DNA from: Maniola hyperantus
Lineage: Eukaryota; Arthropoda; Insecta; Lepidoptera; Nymphalidae
Direction: 5' to 3'
Length of the DNA stretch: 64,000 nt
Assembly: GCF_902806685.2 (NCBI RefSeq)
Contig: NC_048547.1
Location: 434,001-498,000, forward strand
The first letter of the stretch is position 1. Every line of letters starts with the position of its first letter. The notes beneath the pieces are model-generated. The model saw only the letters and a program-made list of their open reading frames with translations, was not told the DNA's origin and searched no databases. Position numbers and translations under genes: made by a program. This document shows, piece by piece, positions 47,981-59,885 of the stretch.

Positions 47981-48240
47981 TAATACTACAAAGTAGGCTT
48001 ATGGCATTCAAATTGAGCCCCAAGAAGTATCATCTTCACAGGCTTATATAAAAATCTTTACTTGAAAGTGTCCAGTTTAAGAAATTAGTCTAAATAATTA
48101 GTTTGACGTGAGCTACTCACAAATTAGTTAGTTATTTTGACTAATTTTTAAAACTGGACAATTTCAAGTAAAGATTTTTATATAAACCTGATATTGCTAG
48201 GGGCGAAATTTGAATGCCATAAGTCTACTTTGTCATATTA
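47981..48240. mobile_element. Foldback MITE with about 105-bp arms
   Basis: TAATACTACAAAGTAGGCTT ... CTTTACTTGAAAGTGTCCAG on the left pairs with ...CTGGACAATTTCAAGTAAAG ... AAGTCTACTTTGTCATATTA on the right. It has a small unpaired centre near 48100-48125 and no coding capacity. Confidence 0.8.
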
Positions 48241-48748
48241 GTTGTTAGAGGTGTGTATCCGGGATTGAACCCCTGACCTACAAAATACAAGGCCACTTCC
48301 TAACCCCAAAACAATTTTTTTTGGAATTTTGTCTCTTTGTGCTCGCATCACGCGAAAACTACTGAAAGGAATTAAATGAAATTTGGTACAGTGGTAGCTG
48401 AGTCCGGGTTAACATAATATAGGGTACATTTATCCTGAAAAAAATTAATTCTTTATTCTTCGGGATACGGGATCAAATTACCAATTACGGGTACATTGCG
48501 CTTTTAACATAATATCTACTCGTGTGCTTTTAACACAGATTACGTCACTCAACAGCAATTTTCAGCAAGTTTCGCAGAACCTATTTCACTCTCGGCTCTC
48601 GCAAAGCGGATCAGTCCTCTCTACTGGACTCCACCCGTCAGCTGAGGCGAGCACTCCGCCTCCGTAGGTGTGTACCTGTTTAATTAACAACATATACTAC
48701 AGACAACATATCGCATTTTAGCGTTCAAACTATCATGAGTGATGGCCA
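48241..48748. other. No gene; SINE D head and family K fragments
   Basis: 48241-48310 is a reverse SINE family D head (GGGATTGAACCCCTGACC). 48660-48745 carries family K text (GCATTTTAGCGTTCAAACTA). Confidence 0.45.
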
Positions 48749-48993
48749 TCCATACCAATAATATAAATGCGGAAGTGTGTCTGTCTGTCTGTCCGTCTGT
48801 TTGTCTATCTGTCTGTCTGTCTGCTAGCCTTTCAAGGCCCATCCGTTCAACCCATTTTGACAAAATTTGGTACAGCAATAGCTTGCAACCCGGGGAAGGA
48901 CATAAGCTACTTTTTATCCCGGAAAATCAAAAAGTTCCCACGGGATTTTTAAAAACCTATATCCACGCGGCCGAAGTCGCGGGCATCATCTAG
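48749..48993 (+). mobile_element. Helitron-like element, family A
   Basis: Full copy TCCATACCAATAATATAAATG ... CGCGGCCGAAGTCGCG, GGCATCAT and CTAG, with A before and T after. Confidence 0.8.
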
Positions 48994-49318
48994 TATTATA
49001 AATGCGAATGTACGTCTGTCTGTCTGCTAGCTTTTCATGGCCTAATAGTTCAACGGATTTTGATGAAATTTGGTACAGACTTAGCTTACATCCCGGGGAC
49101 GGACATAGGCTGTTTTTTATTCCAAAAAAGTTCGTTCCACAGGATTCTTCTTCATCTTCTTCTTCACTCTGCGCTGGTTTCTGCACTTAAACGTTTCCGT
49201 CTGTTGTTGCGTTCCACAGGATTTAAAATTAGCGAGTGAAATGAGATAATATTGGAAAATTAAAGAGTTCCCACGGGATAATCAAAGTTCACGCGGATGA
49301 AGTTCCGGACCTCATCTA
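48994..49318 (+). mobile_element. Helitron-like family A, tandem second copy with insert
   Basis: Begins directly at the T following the previous copy's CTAG (head-to-tail). It is interrupted at about 49141-49205 by a TTCTTCTTCATCTTCTTCTTC-bearing insert flanked by GTTCCACAGGAT on both sides, and ends GAAGTTCCGGACCTCATCTAA. Confidence 0.7.
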
Positions 49319-49558
49319 ATATTAAGATACAGTTTAAAAACATTTGTGTCTTGTAAGTCTAATGTCTGCTCTACCCTTAATATCATTAAACGCGTTCCTG
49401 AGAGAGCTTCTGCTGGGAATGGGTTCCGTTAAATTTCAAATGGCGTTTTCAAATGGCGCTTCGCTTCCCCCTACTGTATTGTTTATACGTAATTAATTTA
49501 ATGCTATCTGTTATTCCAATCGGACTACCCCTAATATTACGCGTTACAATATGGTTAA
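49319..49558. other. No feature recognised
   Basis: Unassigned AT-rich DNA. Confidence 0.3.
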
Positions 49559-49695
49559 CTAGCTTATGCTCGCGACTTCGTCCGCGTGGACTACATAAAT
49601 TTCCAACCACTATTTCACCCCCTTAGGGGTTGAATTTTCAAAAATCCTTTCTTAGCGGATGCCTACGTCATACCTAATAGCTATCTGCATGCCAA
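49559..49695 (-). mobile_element. Helitron-like family B, truncated
   Basis: CTAG, CTTATGCTCGCGACTTCGTC ... ATAGCTATCTGCATGCCAAA, then lost. Confidence 0.7.
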
Positions 49696-49937
49696 ACTGC
49701 CAAAACTAAATAAACTGAAATATATACTACATCTAGAATAGAAGCTAGTTGAAAAGTTTCCGAGTCATTGAAGTCGGTAAACGTAATCCATTAGCCTCGC
49801 AGCAAAGCAAACGGCAAATATGTCACCCTGCAACATTTCCCTCTCAGACTCTACTATATGTACTATATGTACTATATCTACTCATGCTATAAGCTCTTAC
49901 TATAATAAATGTGAACTGCACCCTACTTTATGTTACA

Positions 49938-50196
49938 CTAGCTTATGCTCGCGACTTTGTCCGCGTGGACTACAAAATTTCAAACCCCTATTTCACCCCC
50001 TTAGGAGTTGAATTTTCAAAAATCCTTTCTTAGCGGATGCCTACGTCATAATAGCTATCTGCATGCCAAATTTCAGCCAGATCCGTCCAGTAGTTTGAGC
50101 TGTGCGTTGATAGATCAGTCAGTCAGTCAGTCAGTCAGTCAGTCAGTCAGTCAGTCAGTCAGTCAGTCAGTCACCTTTTCCTTTTATATATATAGA
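49938..50196 (-). mobile_element. Helitron-like element, family B, long (CAGT)n
   Basis: Complete reverse copy with about 13 CAGT repeats at 50118-50172 and minus-strand TC at 50196. Confidence 0.8.
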
Positions 50197-50642
50197 CTAG
50201 CTGTCTCGCCCCGGCTTCGTTTCGCAAAAATTGGTGAGGTGCTATCCCACTGTGACACACGAGTGATCCTATAAGGGTTCCGTTTTTTCATTCAGACATA
50301 TTTTTCTTTTTCTTTAGCAACAATATACAAAATGGCGATGTTCAATCGTGAATAATATTAATAAGTAATAACTATTATGATTGTTTATCGGTAGAGGCAA
50401 AGGCGACAATGCAACTCGTTCAATGCGTATACAGAGCTATCTTAATTGTAAATTAGACAAGTACGTGGATACGATCAAACCACTGACCTCTATTAATTTA
50501 CACGCTGGACCTGCGATTGCCAAACTGTTTTAAAGCAACTTGATTTTTGCCATATTGGCTAACGGCAGCAGCAAGCGTCATGTCAGCATACTCGGTACTT
50601 AATGTTAGATGAGACATCGGTCAACATAATGTCAACAAGAAG
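50197..50642. other. No gene recognised
   Basis: Begins with a CTGTCTCGCCCCGGCTTCGT repeat fragment; the rest is unassigned. Confidence 0.35.
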
Positions 50643-50965
50643 TCATTTTTTTAATTTATAGCGAGTAAACAAGCAGGCGACTCCACCTGATGTTAGTGAC
50701 TACAAAAGCCCATCAATATTTGCAGCACCAGAGGAATCGCCAATGCGTTGCCGACCTTTCAGGAATTTGTTGATCCATCCTTTGAATGATCTCGAATCAT
50801 GTTGATATACAGTGGGAAGGAGTTGGTTCCACAATTTGCATGTGCGTGGAAAAAGATCTCGCACAGCGAATGGTCTAAGTACCCAAGTTGCACCCAGGGG
50901 ATATTGTTTTCGGTGGCGGTCGAAATTTTAGTTCCCGATACGCTCGGCGGTGGGGCGCTTTGAAT
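50643..50965. repeat. Dispersed repeat J, copy 1
   Basis: TTATAGCGAGTAAACAAGCA ... GCAGCACCAGAGGAATCGCC, CCGACCTTTCAGGAATTTGT ... CGCTCGGCGGTGG. The first 150 bp recurs at 60975-61160. On the minus strand it keeps a frame of 116 codons (50759-51109), perhaps the tail of a non-LTR element; I cannot assign it. Confidence 0.6.
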
Positions 50966-51751
50966 CGGTACAACAAGCAGTTTAAAAAGTTTTGAAAAAA
51001 AAACTTCGACTGCGGTTTGGACTGCTAATTTTTCAGTCCGCACATTAAAGTGCATGAAATCTGTCAATTTAGTCATATTTAAGAATTTTATGTACCTACC
51101 CAGTGACACTTATTACGCCATCAAAACGAATCTAATGACTTACCATTTATGAAATATGGTTAGCTTCGCCGCAGTCGGGTAAAAAATAACTGTAATTTTC
51201 TTCCGTTCGTCTTCCAGCGTACTTGTATAAGTTCATTTCAGTGGTCACCTTATTGAGTGACCTCAGGATGACAGATGCATTACTAATGAACTAAAATCCG
51301 ATTAGCCTAGAAGCATTCAATTAGTATGCAGTTTGTTAGATATTGAAATATCTATTATCCCAAGAGCATGATTTAATATGAATAATATTTTAGTATTATG
51401 TGAATGTAGAGAATAATACGTTCATTATCTAGACTAGACAGAGACACAATTTTATTTTATTTATGACCAAATCGTTCTTGGTTTCATAATTGAATTGTAA
51501 ATCGTAGTATACCAAAAATAGTATAACTATACATATATTATACTATATTTAAACCCCGCGTAAAAATGATCACCACAATATTACCATCATCTTACAAATG
51601 CAACAACCGACTACCAAAAAGTGTAATTTATTACCTATGTTGAATAAACTTAAAAAAGTTGACTTTTGACTTTGACTTTGAGTATAGCTGGAATAACCAT
51701 CAATATAGAAAGTAATAATTCTTATTGTAGTACTTAAAATTTCTTTGGGAA
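50966..51751. other. No feature recognised
   Basis: No gene or repeat I can support, apart from short GACTTTGACTTTGA simple text near 51660. Confidence 0.3.
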
Positions 51752-51969
51752 TCTTTAATATATAAAAGGAAAGGGTGACTGACTGACTGACTGACTGATC
51801 TATCAACGCACAGCTCAAACTACTGGACTGATCGGGCTGAAATTTGGCATGTAGATGCCTATTATGACGTAGACATCCGCTAAGAAAGGATTTTTGAAAA
51901 TTCAACTCCTAAGGGGGTGAAATAGGGGTTTGAAATTTGTGTAGTCCACGCGGACGAAGTATAAGCTAT
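51752..51969 (+). mobile_element. Helitron-like family B with damaged 3' hairpin
   Basis: TCTTTAATATATAAAAGG start and family body. The end reads CGCGGACGAAGTATAAGCTAT, so the GCG of the hairpin and CTAG are lost. Confidence 0.7.
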
Positions 51970-53097
51970 AACCTATATTAACAATGGAAATTACTCACGA
52001 CAGTTTAAAAACTCACTGTCGAATACAGTAGGTATGTACAGTACAGTATTAAATGCAATCAAAGGCTGCGCCACCACTTTTTATCAAGTGCTATTGTACG
52101 GTTATACTCGTAACTGCGTAAATCGTTTCAAAACTGTACCTTTTAATTATTGAAGCACAAATCGAAGCTTGATTGGTTTCAACAATTGAACAGAAGCGGC
52201 TTTGTGCCCCAATTCTCCAAATGCAATAACGGTTTGAAGTCAAACAGACAGATCCGGCAGCGCCTCGTTAAACCATGTTGCGGCGATGCAAGATAAAGGG
52301 AGTGTTCTGACTTCTGAGCCAAACGATACGGGAATCTCGACATTGTTGGTTTATACTTCGCCGTTTGATTCCTTCTGGAAGTACCCTATCATTTTTGACT
52401 ATGAATTATGATGATCATCAGTGAGTCACGAAATCGGCGTATTTCATATATCAATAATCTGAAGCAATAAAAACTAGATAATTGATACTTAGTATGTTTA
52501 ATAAGTTTGCCGAGGATACCTTATCCTGAAAATTTCAGCTTGCTAGCGTCATCCAGACCGAAGCTATGACTGCTCGAAAATACGACGAAACGCTTCGAGA
52601 AAAGGTATTTTTTTTTTATTTTTCATGTACCGAAATTGTAGTCATGTGACTACAATTGTACATAAGTAGTAATAAATTAAGTTACATTGGAAATGCTTAT
52701 CTCTAAATAGAGATTTCTTCCAGATTCCCATTCAAGTTTGTGAGTAAGGCGTATTAAAAAGGTACGTAGTGCCCCGTCCTTTAGTTGGGCTCGTCTTGGC
52801 GGGGGCGCTTCCGTGCCTCTGATCTGGTAGTTGATACATCATACGTTAAAACGTAACAATACCTACCATTAATTACTGAAAGGTTAACCGAACCTGTTGA
52901 TGATAATAATTATTGTAATGAATTCACCCGCAGCTCTCTCCAATCAGCTCGGCTCCTGTTTACACGTTTCTAATTGAAATGAAACATTAATTAAACTCAA
53001 AGCTGCAGCCACCCGGACGTTTAATTAGAAACAACTGTTATAATATTAAAGCACGATCACTTTTTACTAAGGCTAAGCGACTTTATTATAACATTAA
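51970..53097. other. No feature recognised
   Basis: 1.1 kb without a coding region, RNA gene or repeat family recognised from elsewhere in this window. It could be single-copy host DNA. Confidence 0.35.
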
Positions 53098-53500
53098 AAA
53101 TCAATGTTTTTTCAATGTTTTATATTATTTAATAATATTCTATTCTATCAATGGACCTAGATAATGGCAGTATAGAGCTTAAAATCAGTACCCTTATTAT
53201 AAATGCGAAAGTGTGTTTTTTGTTGGTTCGTTGGTTTGTTGGTTTGTCCTTCAATCACGTCGCAACGGTGCAACGGATTGACGTGATTTTTTGCATAGGT
53301 ATAGATAAAGACCTGGAGAGTGGCATTGGCTACTTTTTATCCCGGAAAATCAAAGAGCTCCCACTAGATTTTTACAAACCTAATTCCACGCGGGTGAAGT
53401 CGCGGGCATCAGCTAGTATCAAATAATGCAGTAATCACCTTTCTACGATTGTATGAAGAAGGCACTGAATTGCGCCCTCTTAAGTTTGTCGTTCCTTTTG
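53098..53500. repeat. Repeat F split by a Helitron-like copy
   Basis: 53098-53184 (TCAATGTTTTATATTATTTA ... GACCTAGATAATGGCAG) and 53417-53500 (CTACGATTGTATGAAGAAGG ...) match 58620-58790. The element at 53185-53416 lies between them. Confidence 0.6.
53185..53416 (+). mobile_element. Helitron-like family A, GTTGG subfamily
   Basis: TCAGTACCCTTATTATAAATG ... CGCGGGTGAAGTCGCG, GGCATCAG and CTAG followed by T. Nearly identical in reverse at 59886. Confidence 0.8.
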
Positions 53501-53526
53501 CTATTAAATAAAACGTATCCTGTACC

Positions 53527-53739
53527 CATCGATATAAATGACAAGATATGCCCAAGTGAACAAAAGTTTTCACGGTTTGGGAACCAAATAAATCAGCGCC
53601 ACCTCTTAGATACTAATGAACGACCCGTTTGAAATCCAGACGTCACTGAGGTTGCATTGGTGCTAAAGCACCACTGAGTCGGTGCCATTTTGTTTGTTCA
53701 ATAGCCCTGTCCATACGAAGTAATATATAAGTCAATGCC
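53527..53739. repeat. Dispersed repeat G, copy 2
   Basis: Matches 1416-1636; this copy lacks about 10 bases around the AACATTATATGACC segment. Confidence 0.7.
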
Positions 53740-54025
53740 TGTACCCAATAGCACTCAGAGAAACTGATTTCCAGAGCAATTCTGCCATGTCGATGGATTT
53801 TAAAATCAAACCAGTTCTCATGGTTTAGAAAGTATTTTATTTCAGCAGCCATTTATCAGGAAGATTGATTACACCAGTGGAGCTTAGAGCGATGCCAAAC
53901 CGAATAGTTATTTGCTACATAGAACATTAATGTCGATGTATACAGTGGTTATATCTTTGTATAGGTATGGTTTGTATAATTTATGAAGAAAAACCAGTTT
54001 AAATGCTGGCAAAAATATGAAGTAA

Positions 54026-54264
54026 CTAGCTGATGCCCGCAACTTCGTCCGCGTGGGTTTACATTTTTCAAAATTTCGCGGAAACTCTTTGATTTTCCAG
54101 GATAAAAAGTAGCCTATGTGTAATCCAGGGTATAATCTATCTCCATTCCAAATTTCATGTAAATCCGTTCAGCCGTTTTTGCGTTATTGAGTAACAAACA
54201 TCCAAACATCTAAACATTCAAACATTCAAACATCCACACTTTCACGTTTATAATATTATTAGGA
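54026..54264 (-). mobile_element. Helitron-like family A subfamily, reverse
   Basis: CTAG, CTGATGCCCGCAACTTCGTC ... (CATCCAAA)n-like run, CTTTCACGTTTATAATATTA and TC on the minus strand. Confidence 0.75.
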
Positions 54265-54321
54265 TTAGGATTAGGATAATTAATGATTTTATAAATATCC
54301 CTTTTGATAACAGAATTTTTG

Positions 54322-54645
54322 ACGACCTCCATGGCGCAGCGCTCTTATTAATGGAAGGTCCCGAGTTCGTTTCCCGGCAGGGGTTTGGCATTTTATAATT
54401 TCTAAACTTCTGACCTCGTCTGGTAGGCTTCGGCCGTGGCTAGTCACCACCCAACCAGCAAAGCTGTGCCGCCAAGCGATCTAGCGTTCCGGTACGATGC
54501 CGTGTAGAAACAAGAAACCAAAGGGGTATAGATTTAATAAAAACTGCCATACCCCTTCCAGATTTGTCCGCTTCCATCTTAGACTACATCATCACTTACC
54601 ACCAGGTGAGATTGCAGTCAGGGCTTACTAGTATGTGAATAAAAA
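54322..54645 (+). mobile_element. tRNA-derived SINE (Metulj-like)
   Basis: A-box CCATGGCGCAGCGCTCTTAT, B-box GAGTTCGTTTCCCGGCAGGG, body CGTGGCTAGTCACCACCCAA and CGGTACGATGCCGTGTAGAA, then TACCACCAGGTGAGATTGCA and an A-rich end. The layout matches the Metulj SINE of butterflies as I remember it. Not a functional tRNA. Confidence 0.75.
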
Positions 54646-55247
54646 AATTTAAAAAAGGTAGGTATTTTAACGATTCCCCAGATCCCAAATTCCATTGCAG
54701 GTCGAAGGGGGACTCCCGCCTGCAGAGTGCGCCGTCAGATAACACGGATTACCCCTGGGCTCAAGGCTATTTAGAGGCAAATGAAGATTTATGTTTTAGA
54801 AATCGGAGCACTGTTAGCTCAGTAGATCCTTTGATCGTCTTTAGTTCCTTAACTAAAAGTACATATAATAAGACTCGTCCTGACTGACTGTCTGACTGAC
54901 TTACCTACTGACCAATCAACGCACAGAATAAGCCGCTGGGGTTAGAAACTTGAAATTTTGACTATGATAGTTACTTTATAACGTACGTTATTAATGGAGT
55001 TAAATCGGAGATGAATCGGCGATGAATAGATGATGAATGATAAATCGGGGATGATGAAATTTTCTATGTTAAATATCAGTATATTTATAAGAATGGGTAT
55101 TTCAGTTTTTCGACAAAAATTAAGAAATACCTGTTTCATGATTTTGAAAATTTAAGGAGTTAAGTAGGTGGTGAAATTTTGTATGAGATCCGTCACTTTT
55201 CGATTTGAGACTGGCCAACGTAGCCCAAATTCGATCAATTTCGGTCA
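54646..55247. other. No gene recognised
   Basis: Unassigned, with a family B-like TGACTGACTG...CAATCAACGCACAG stretch at 54880-54935. Confidence 0.35.
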
Positions 55248-55538
55248 GTACCCGTAGTACAAGATTTTACGTCTCACCAAACCAAACCAAATTCGAGAGT
55301 CGAAATACTTCCGCGTTCCATTAAATTGGACCTAAACAGCATTGAATTGAAGTCAAATATTCAATGCCACTGATTTTAATTTCGCAATGTTTCCGCTTGG
55401 AGCGCTGGCTGTAGAAGTGTAGACAAACTTGAGCTTTAAAACAAGGCATTTAAGATCCAGTTTACTGTAACGCGGAAGTATTTCGACTCTCGAATTTGGT
55501 TTGGTTTGGTGAGACGTAAAATCTTGTACTACGGGTAC
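55248..55538. mobile_element. MITE family E, copy 3
   Basis: The best-preserved full-length copy: GTACCCGTAGTACAAGATTT ... AAATCTTGTACTACGGGTAC, with inner GCTGTAGAAGTGTAGACAAA. Confidence 0.8.
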
Positions 55539-55589
55539 AGGTCAGAGTTCTGTGTAACATCCTTCTATAATAATATTTTAGTGGCGTTT

Positions 55590-55660
55590 AGCTTCCGTAG
55601 CGTAGCGTAGCATCAGCGTAGCATCAGCGTAGCATCAGCCTAGCGTCAGCGTAGCGACAG
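55590..55660 (+). repeat. Short minisatellite (AGCATCAGCGT)n
   Basis: About five irregular repeats of GTAGCATCAGC with GTAGCG variants. Confidence 0.7.
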
Positions 55661-56984
55661 GGTCTTTGTATTATGATGTACTCGTATCTTATACTTTTCG
55701 AGGTCTCACATGTAATGGAAATTGTCAGTATACATTCTAGTTAGGTATTTTAACTTTTAAAAAAACATTTGGCAAGTGAAAAACATTAAATATGTCAAGA
55801 ATACACTGCTCCATTTCCTCGCAGCGAGCATAGCATTAAATGTAACTGCATTGTTACTACAAGTGCACACATAATAGCTCTAACCCATTAACGGCACAAT
55901 AACTATTCAAAATTAACGGCTGCCAAAAAGTTGCAAAGAAAATTTTTGTTTCATCAAAACGTTACGTTATCTCTTGACAACATGCGGGTACGATATTAGT
56001 TGCGCAGACTAAATGTAAAAGATAGACGGAACACGGAAGGATAGTATCAGTTTAAGTGAATCCATGCGTTATAATATAGTCATAGTAGCGAGCTACTATA
56101 CTGGCTACTTTTTAGGATTCTGTAGTAAAACAAGGAATAGAAGGGGTTATAGTTTCATCATTTTAAAAATAAACTATAATATGAGTAAAGTTGGGAGATA
56201 GCCCAAAACGTACCTAGGTCTTACACAAAAGATAAGTAAGTATCCCATAATCTAAAGTTAAAATAATTATTACTTACATAAAAATATCACAATTAAGTAT
56301 TACTTTCTGTGATTTTAGTGGATAAGCAATTTTTTTTACCTCGAGAGGATTCGTAGGTGCGAAAATAAAAATTACGTTTTTGTAGAAAATGTTTTGCTTT
56401 GTGTACTTAGTGTTTGTGTATTGGGGAAATATAAGGGGTGTCAATGGGTGTATAAGGGGCGTAAAACTAATTATTTTGAAGATGGCGGATCTAAAATAGT
56501 CACCAAAAATAGATGTTGTGCTGTGTATTTTCCAGGTTTTATATACGCTGAAAGGTATTCGGACGATCGATTTTGGTCCCGCTGCCTTCAAGATTGATTT
56601 TGCCGCAAGTCCAGCAAATTGCTATTGCGCTGGAACCATGTCTCATTAACATCGAAATGACGTCATTTTGACGTCAGCCGAAATAAAATATAGCATTAGC
56701 TCGAAACTTCAGTCTAGTGCTGACGTCACTAAAATGGCGGCCACGCACATTAGCAATTTGCCGGACTTATACGTATTTTGAGGCCTGACTTGGCAGTCTA
56801 TCCTTTCGTTTAGTCAGTGACGAGCCTTGAACTGAGTTGCGGGGAACAAAAAAGAGGTTCAGAATGAATTTCATATGTCCCATAACAATTATCGCGGAAT
56901 GGGTATGTGTATGGGCGTTTTTGTCGCTGTCATATTTTATGGACGCCCGCTCGTTGCACGACCTTTTTTGTGTGGTATACGTCA
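55661..56984. other. No gene recognised
   Basis: 1.3 kb with small open frames but no motif. 56590-56770 carries GCAAGTCCAGCAAATTGC / GCAATTTGCCGGACTT, a loose inverted pair that may mark a degenerate MITE. Confidence 0.35.
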
Positions 56985-57285
56985 AAAGCTTCGTGATAGC
57001 CTAATGGTTATAAGACATCCGCCTCGTCTAACTTTTAAAAGTTATTTGTGAAGTTATGTGCGTTTTAAGCAATTTAAATACTTATCACTTGCTTTAACGG
57101 TGAAGAAAAACGTAAGGAAACCTGCATGTTTAAAAGTTTTCCATAATGTTCTCAAAGGTGTGGAAAATCTGCCAATCTGCACTTAGCTTACGTGATGTAG
57201 GTACAAAGACCAAATCCTTCTCATTCGGAGAGGAGAGCCATGCTCAGTAGTGAGCCGGCGATGGGTTTATCATGATGATATCATT
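56985..57285 (+). mobile_element. tRNA-derived SINE family D, full length
   Basis: Head GTGATAGCCTAATGGTTATAAG with A-box, ACATCCGCCTC, then GGAAACCTGCATG, TTCTCAAAGGTGTGGAAAAT, CAATCTGCACTTAG, TTCTCATTCGGAGAGGAGAG, GCTCAGTAGTGAGCCGGCGA and the TCATGATGAT tail. It is the reference copy for the fragments at 4025, 9085, 17915 and 26520 and for the satellite at 44935. Confidence 0.7.
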
Positions 57286-57811
57286 AGTATAATGGCTATC
57301 TGCATTATTTCAATTTCAACAGCTTTATAGCATGAAAGAAAAAATTGTTTCATTCAGTGATCTAAATAGTGATTACTGATTGAATACGCCTGCTTAATGT
57401 AGGTGAAGTTATTTCGCAATGCATTGTAGGTACATGCTTTTTGAATTTTTGTTGCACACTTGATAACTATCTTGAACTATAACACGGTGAAATACAAAAT
57501 AGCATAACGTGAAATCGTAAAAATAATTGAGATACGACGTCATGCTGGGTGACACGCGGACATACAGAGAGACAGCGGAGTGACATTAGTAGGGCCCGGT
57601 TTTAACCTTTGTGTACGGAACCCCAAACACGCTAACATCTTGTAACTTGTACCGGTGGCTGATAAACAAAAGCGTCGCCAGCGAACAGCCGCTTGCCAAA
57701 TGCTCCCGATATTATTATTATTATCTTTCAAACGTTGCTTACGTCACACTCATGCAAAAACACTGTGCGAGCTTTCTAACGAGCTTTATATTACTTTATA
57801 CAATAACTAGA
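57286..57811. other. No feature recognised
   Basis: No coding region or known repeat; a GACAGCGGAGTGACATTAGTAG repeat fragment lies near 57570. Confidence 0.35.
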
Positions 57812-58034
57812 CTAGATGATGCCCGTGACTTCGTCCGCGTGGATTTAGGATTTTGAAAATCCCGTGGGAACTCTTTAATTTTCCGGGATAAAAAGTAGCC
57901 TGTCCTTCCCCGGGATACAAACTATCTCTGTACCAAATTTCGTTAAAATCCGTTGAATGGTTGAGCCGTGAAAAGCTAGCAGACGGACAGACAGATAGAC
58001 AGACACACTTTCGCATTTATAATATTAGTATGGA
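57812..58034 (-). mobile_element. Helitron-like element, family A
   Basis: Complete reverse copy: CTAG, ATGATGCCCGTGACTTCGTC ... (GACA)n, CATTTATAATATTAGTATGGA. A further 3' fragment lies at 58093-58160 (minus). Confidence 0.8.
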
Positions 58035-58188
58035 AAAGTATGGATTAAACAAAACCATGGTTTTAGAGAGCGTAACTTTGGTTTACTCATTACTAGCTGA
58101 TATTCGCGACTTCTGCGTGGAATTAGGTTTTTAAAAATCCCGTGGGAACTCTTTAATTTCCCTAACATCTCACTAAAAACACAACACT

Positions 58189-58945
58189 GTACCCGTAGTA
58201 CAAGATTTTACGTCTCACCAAACCAAACCAAATTCGAGAGTCGAAATACTTCCGCGTTACAGTAAACTGGATCTTAAAAGCCTTGTTTTAAGGTGACGCA
58301 GGACGCTCGACTTAAATTGGCAGCGCACGTGGGTAACATGTTTGCCTTTCACTTGACATCGTATGAGAAAGTTGAGAGGCACGATGATTTTCACTGAAAT
58401 CAAGCGCGCGAAAAGGGTTTAGGAAAAGTATTTTTGAGAAAAAACTGCTGAATTTATGTTTGCAAAGTAAAGTTATTTCAACTAATGAATAAATAAACTA
58501 CGTGTAATGATAAATTGTTTTAGAATTTTCATATCCCTAATCTTATTTATTTACGCCCAAAGTTGTCATTAATTTAGTGTTAAAATAGGAATCTTTTGAG
58601 CCTCGTAACTTTTTAATCAATATTTTTTTCAATATTTTATATATCAATAAACCTAGATAATGACGAGATAAATCGATATAATTCTTAGTTTTGTGCGTAC
58701 AATATCGAATATTGTTGTAATTTCCCTCCTACGTTTGTATGAAGAAAGCACTGAACTGAGTCCCCTTAAAGCTCAAGTTTGTCTACACTTCTACAGCCAG
58801 CGCTCCAAGCGGAAACATTGCGAAATTAAAATCAGTGGCATTGCAATTCAAGGCTGTTTAGGTCCATTTTACTGTAACGCGGAAGTATTTCGACTTTCTA
58901 ATTTGGTTTCGTTTGGTGAGACGTAAAATCTTGTACTACGGGTAC
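58189..58945. mobile_element. MITE family E, copy 4, interrupted
   Basis: Left end 58189-58293 and right end about 58756-58945 are typical family E. The 460-bp insert between them ends with repeat F text (58620-58790) also found at 53098-53500. Confidence 0.7.
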
Positions 58946-59669
58946 AGAACAATTGAAAATACTTCTTTTTAGAATGATTTTTAAAACCCCGCTAGTTCGT
59001 AAGTTTCTATTTATGTTTTTCAAAATACTATTTGTAAAGTAATTTTATTAGATTTAGTTATATAGTTAAGTCTTAACTATAAATGTAACGGCTCTGGGGC
59101 AATTTTGGGCCATCTCCTTTAGCTACTACAGGTTCCGTAGGTACCCTAAGAGACCCTATTACTAGGCCTCCGCTGTCCATCTGTCTGTCAACGGGCTGTA
59201 TGAATCCTAATAAGTAGGTAGATAGTTTGTCATAACTTGAGAAAACTTGAATTTTTTACTTTAATTTGCTTAAGTACAATAGAACTAAGTAGGTAGAGGT
59301 TATTATTGTTTATTTTATGCTCGCTCCGTGTCAGAATTTGGACGTAAAACCCCGAAAAAGTGGCAAATAAAGTTGAATGTTTATTCCACACCAGCGCAAT
59401 ACAGTCCGCCATTTTGCGGCCAGCAGGTGACATTGTGTATAATCCAGCGCCGGCAACTTTCATCAAACTAATGTCCCGGCAAATTATCTAAGCTGACTTG
59501 CGTTTGGGTTGGAGCCAGGACGATTACAACGCTACCTTGTAACTGGCTGGCTTTTTTCTTATTTTTGTTTATTTTTAATGTATGCTAGGTACTCAAAAAA
59601 AAAATGGAACATTTTGTACAATCATCTCGGTGTCAATATGTTTGAAGCTCTAATCTAACTACGTATAGG
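58946..59669. other. No gene; repeat fragment
   Basis: 59115-59205 is the GGCCTCCGCTGTCCATC repeat fragment also seen at 5105. The minus-strand frame at 59230-59466 has no motif. Confidence 0.35.
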
Positions 59670-59817
59670 CAGTGGCGTGCAGGTCATAGAGGCATAGATG
59701 CACTGCTTACCCCAGTTGTAATAGCTCAATGTATATTTTTCATTATGACCTGCCAGTAAACAGGTTCCTATACCTAACTAATGCCTAACCTGGCTTCAAA
59801 CCCTGTGCACGCCACTG
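59670..59817. mobile_element. hAT-type MITE, 148 bp
   Basis: Ends CAGTGGCGTGC ... GCACGCCACTG, flanked by the perfect 8-bp duplication CGTATAGG (59662-59669 and 59818-59825). CAGTGGCG ends with an 8-bp duplication identify the hAT superfamily. Second copy at 61527. Confidence 0.92.
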
Positions 59818-59885
59818 CGTATAGGTAGTATAAAAGGAAAAGGTGATCCATCCAGCAGACCAGCCCAGAGACAATTTAGAAATTA

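Noticed and set aside
49002..49190. Small secreted-like frame with a poly-Ser end
   Set aside because: Lies in a Helitron-like copy; the Ser run is a TTC microsatellite in an insert.
54322..54400. Functional tRNA gene
   Set aside because: Same reason: pol III boxes belong to a Metulj-like SINE.
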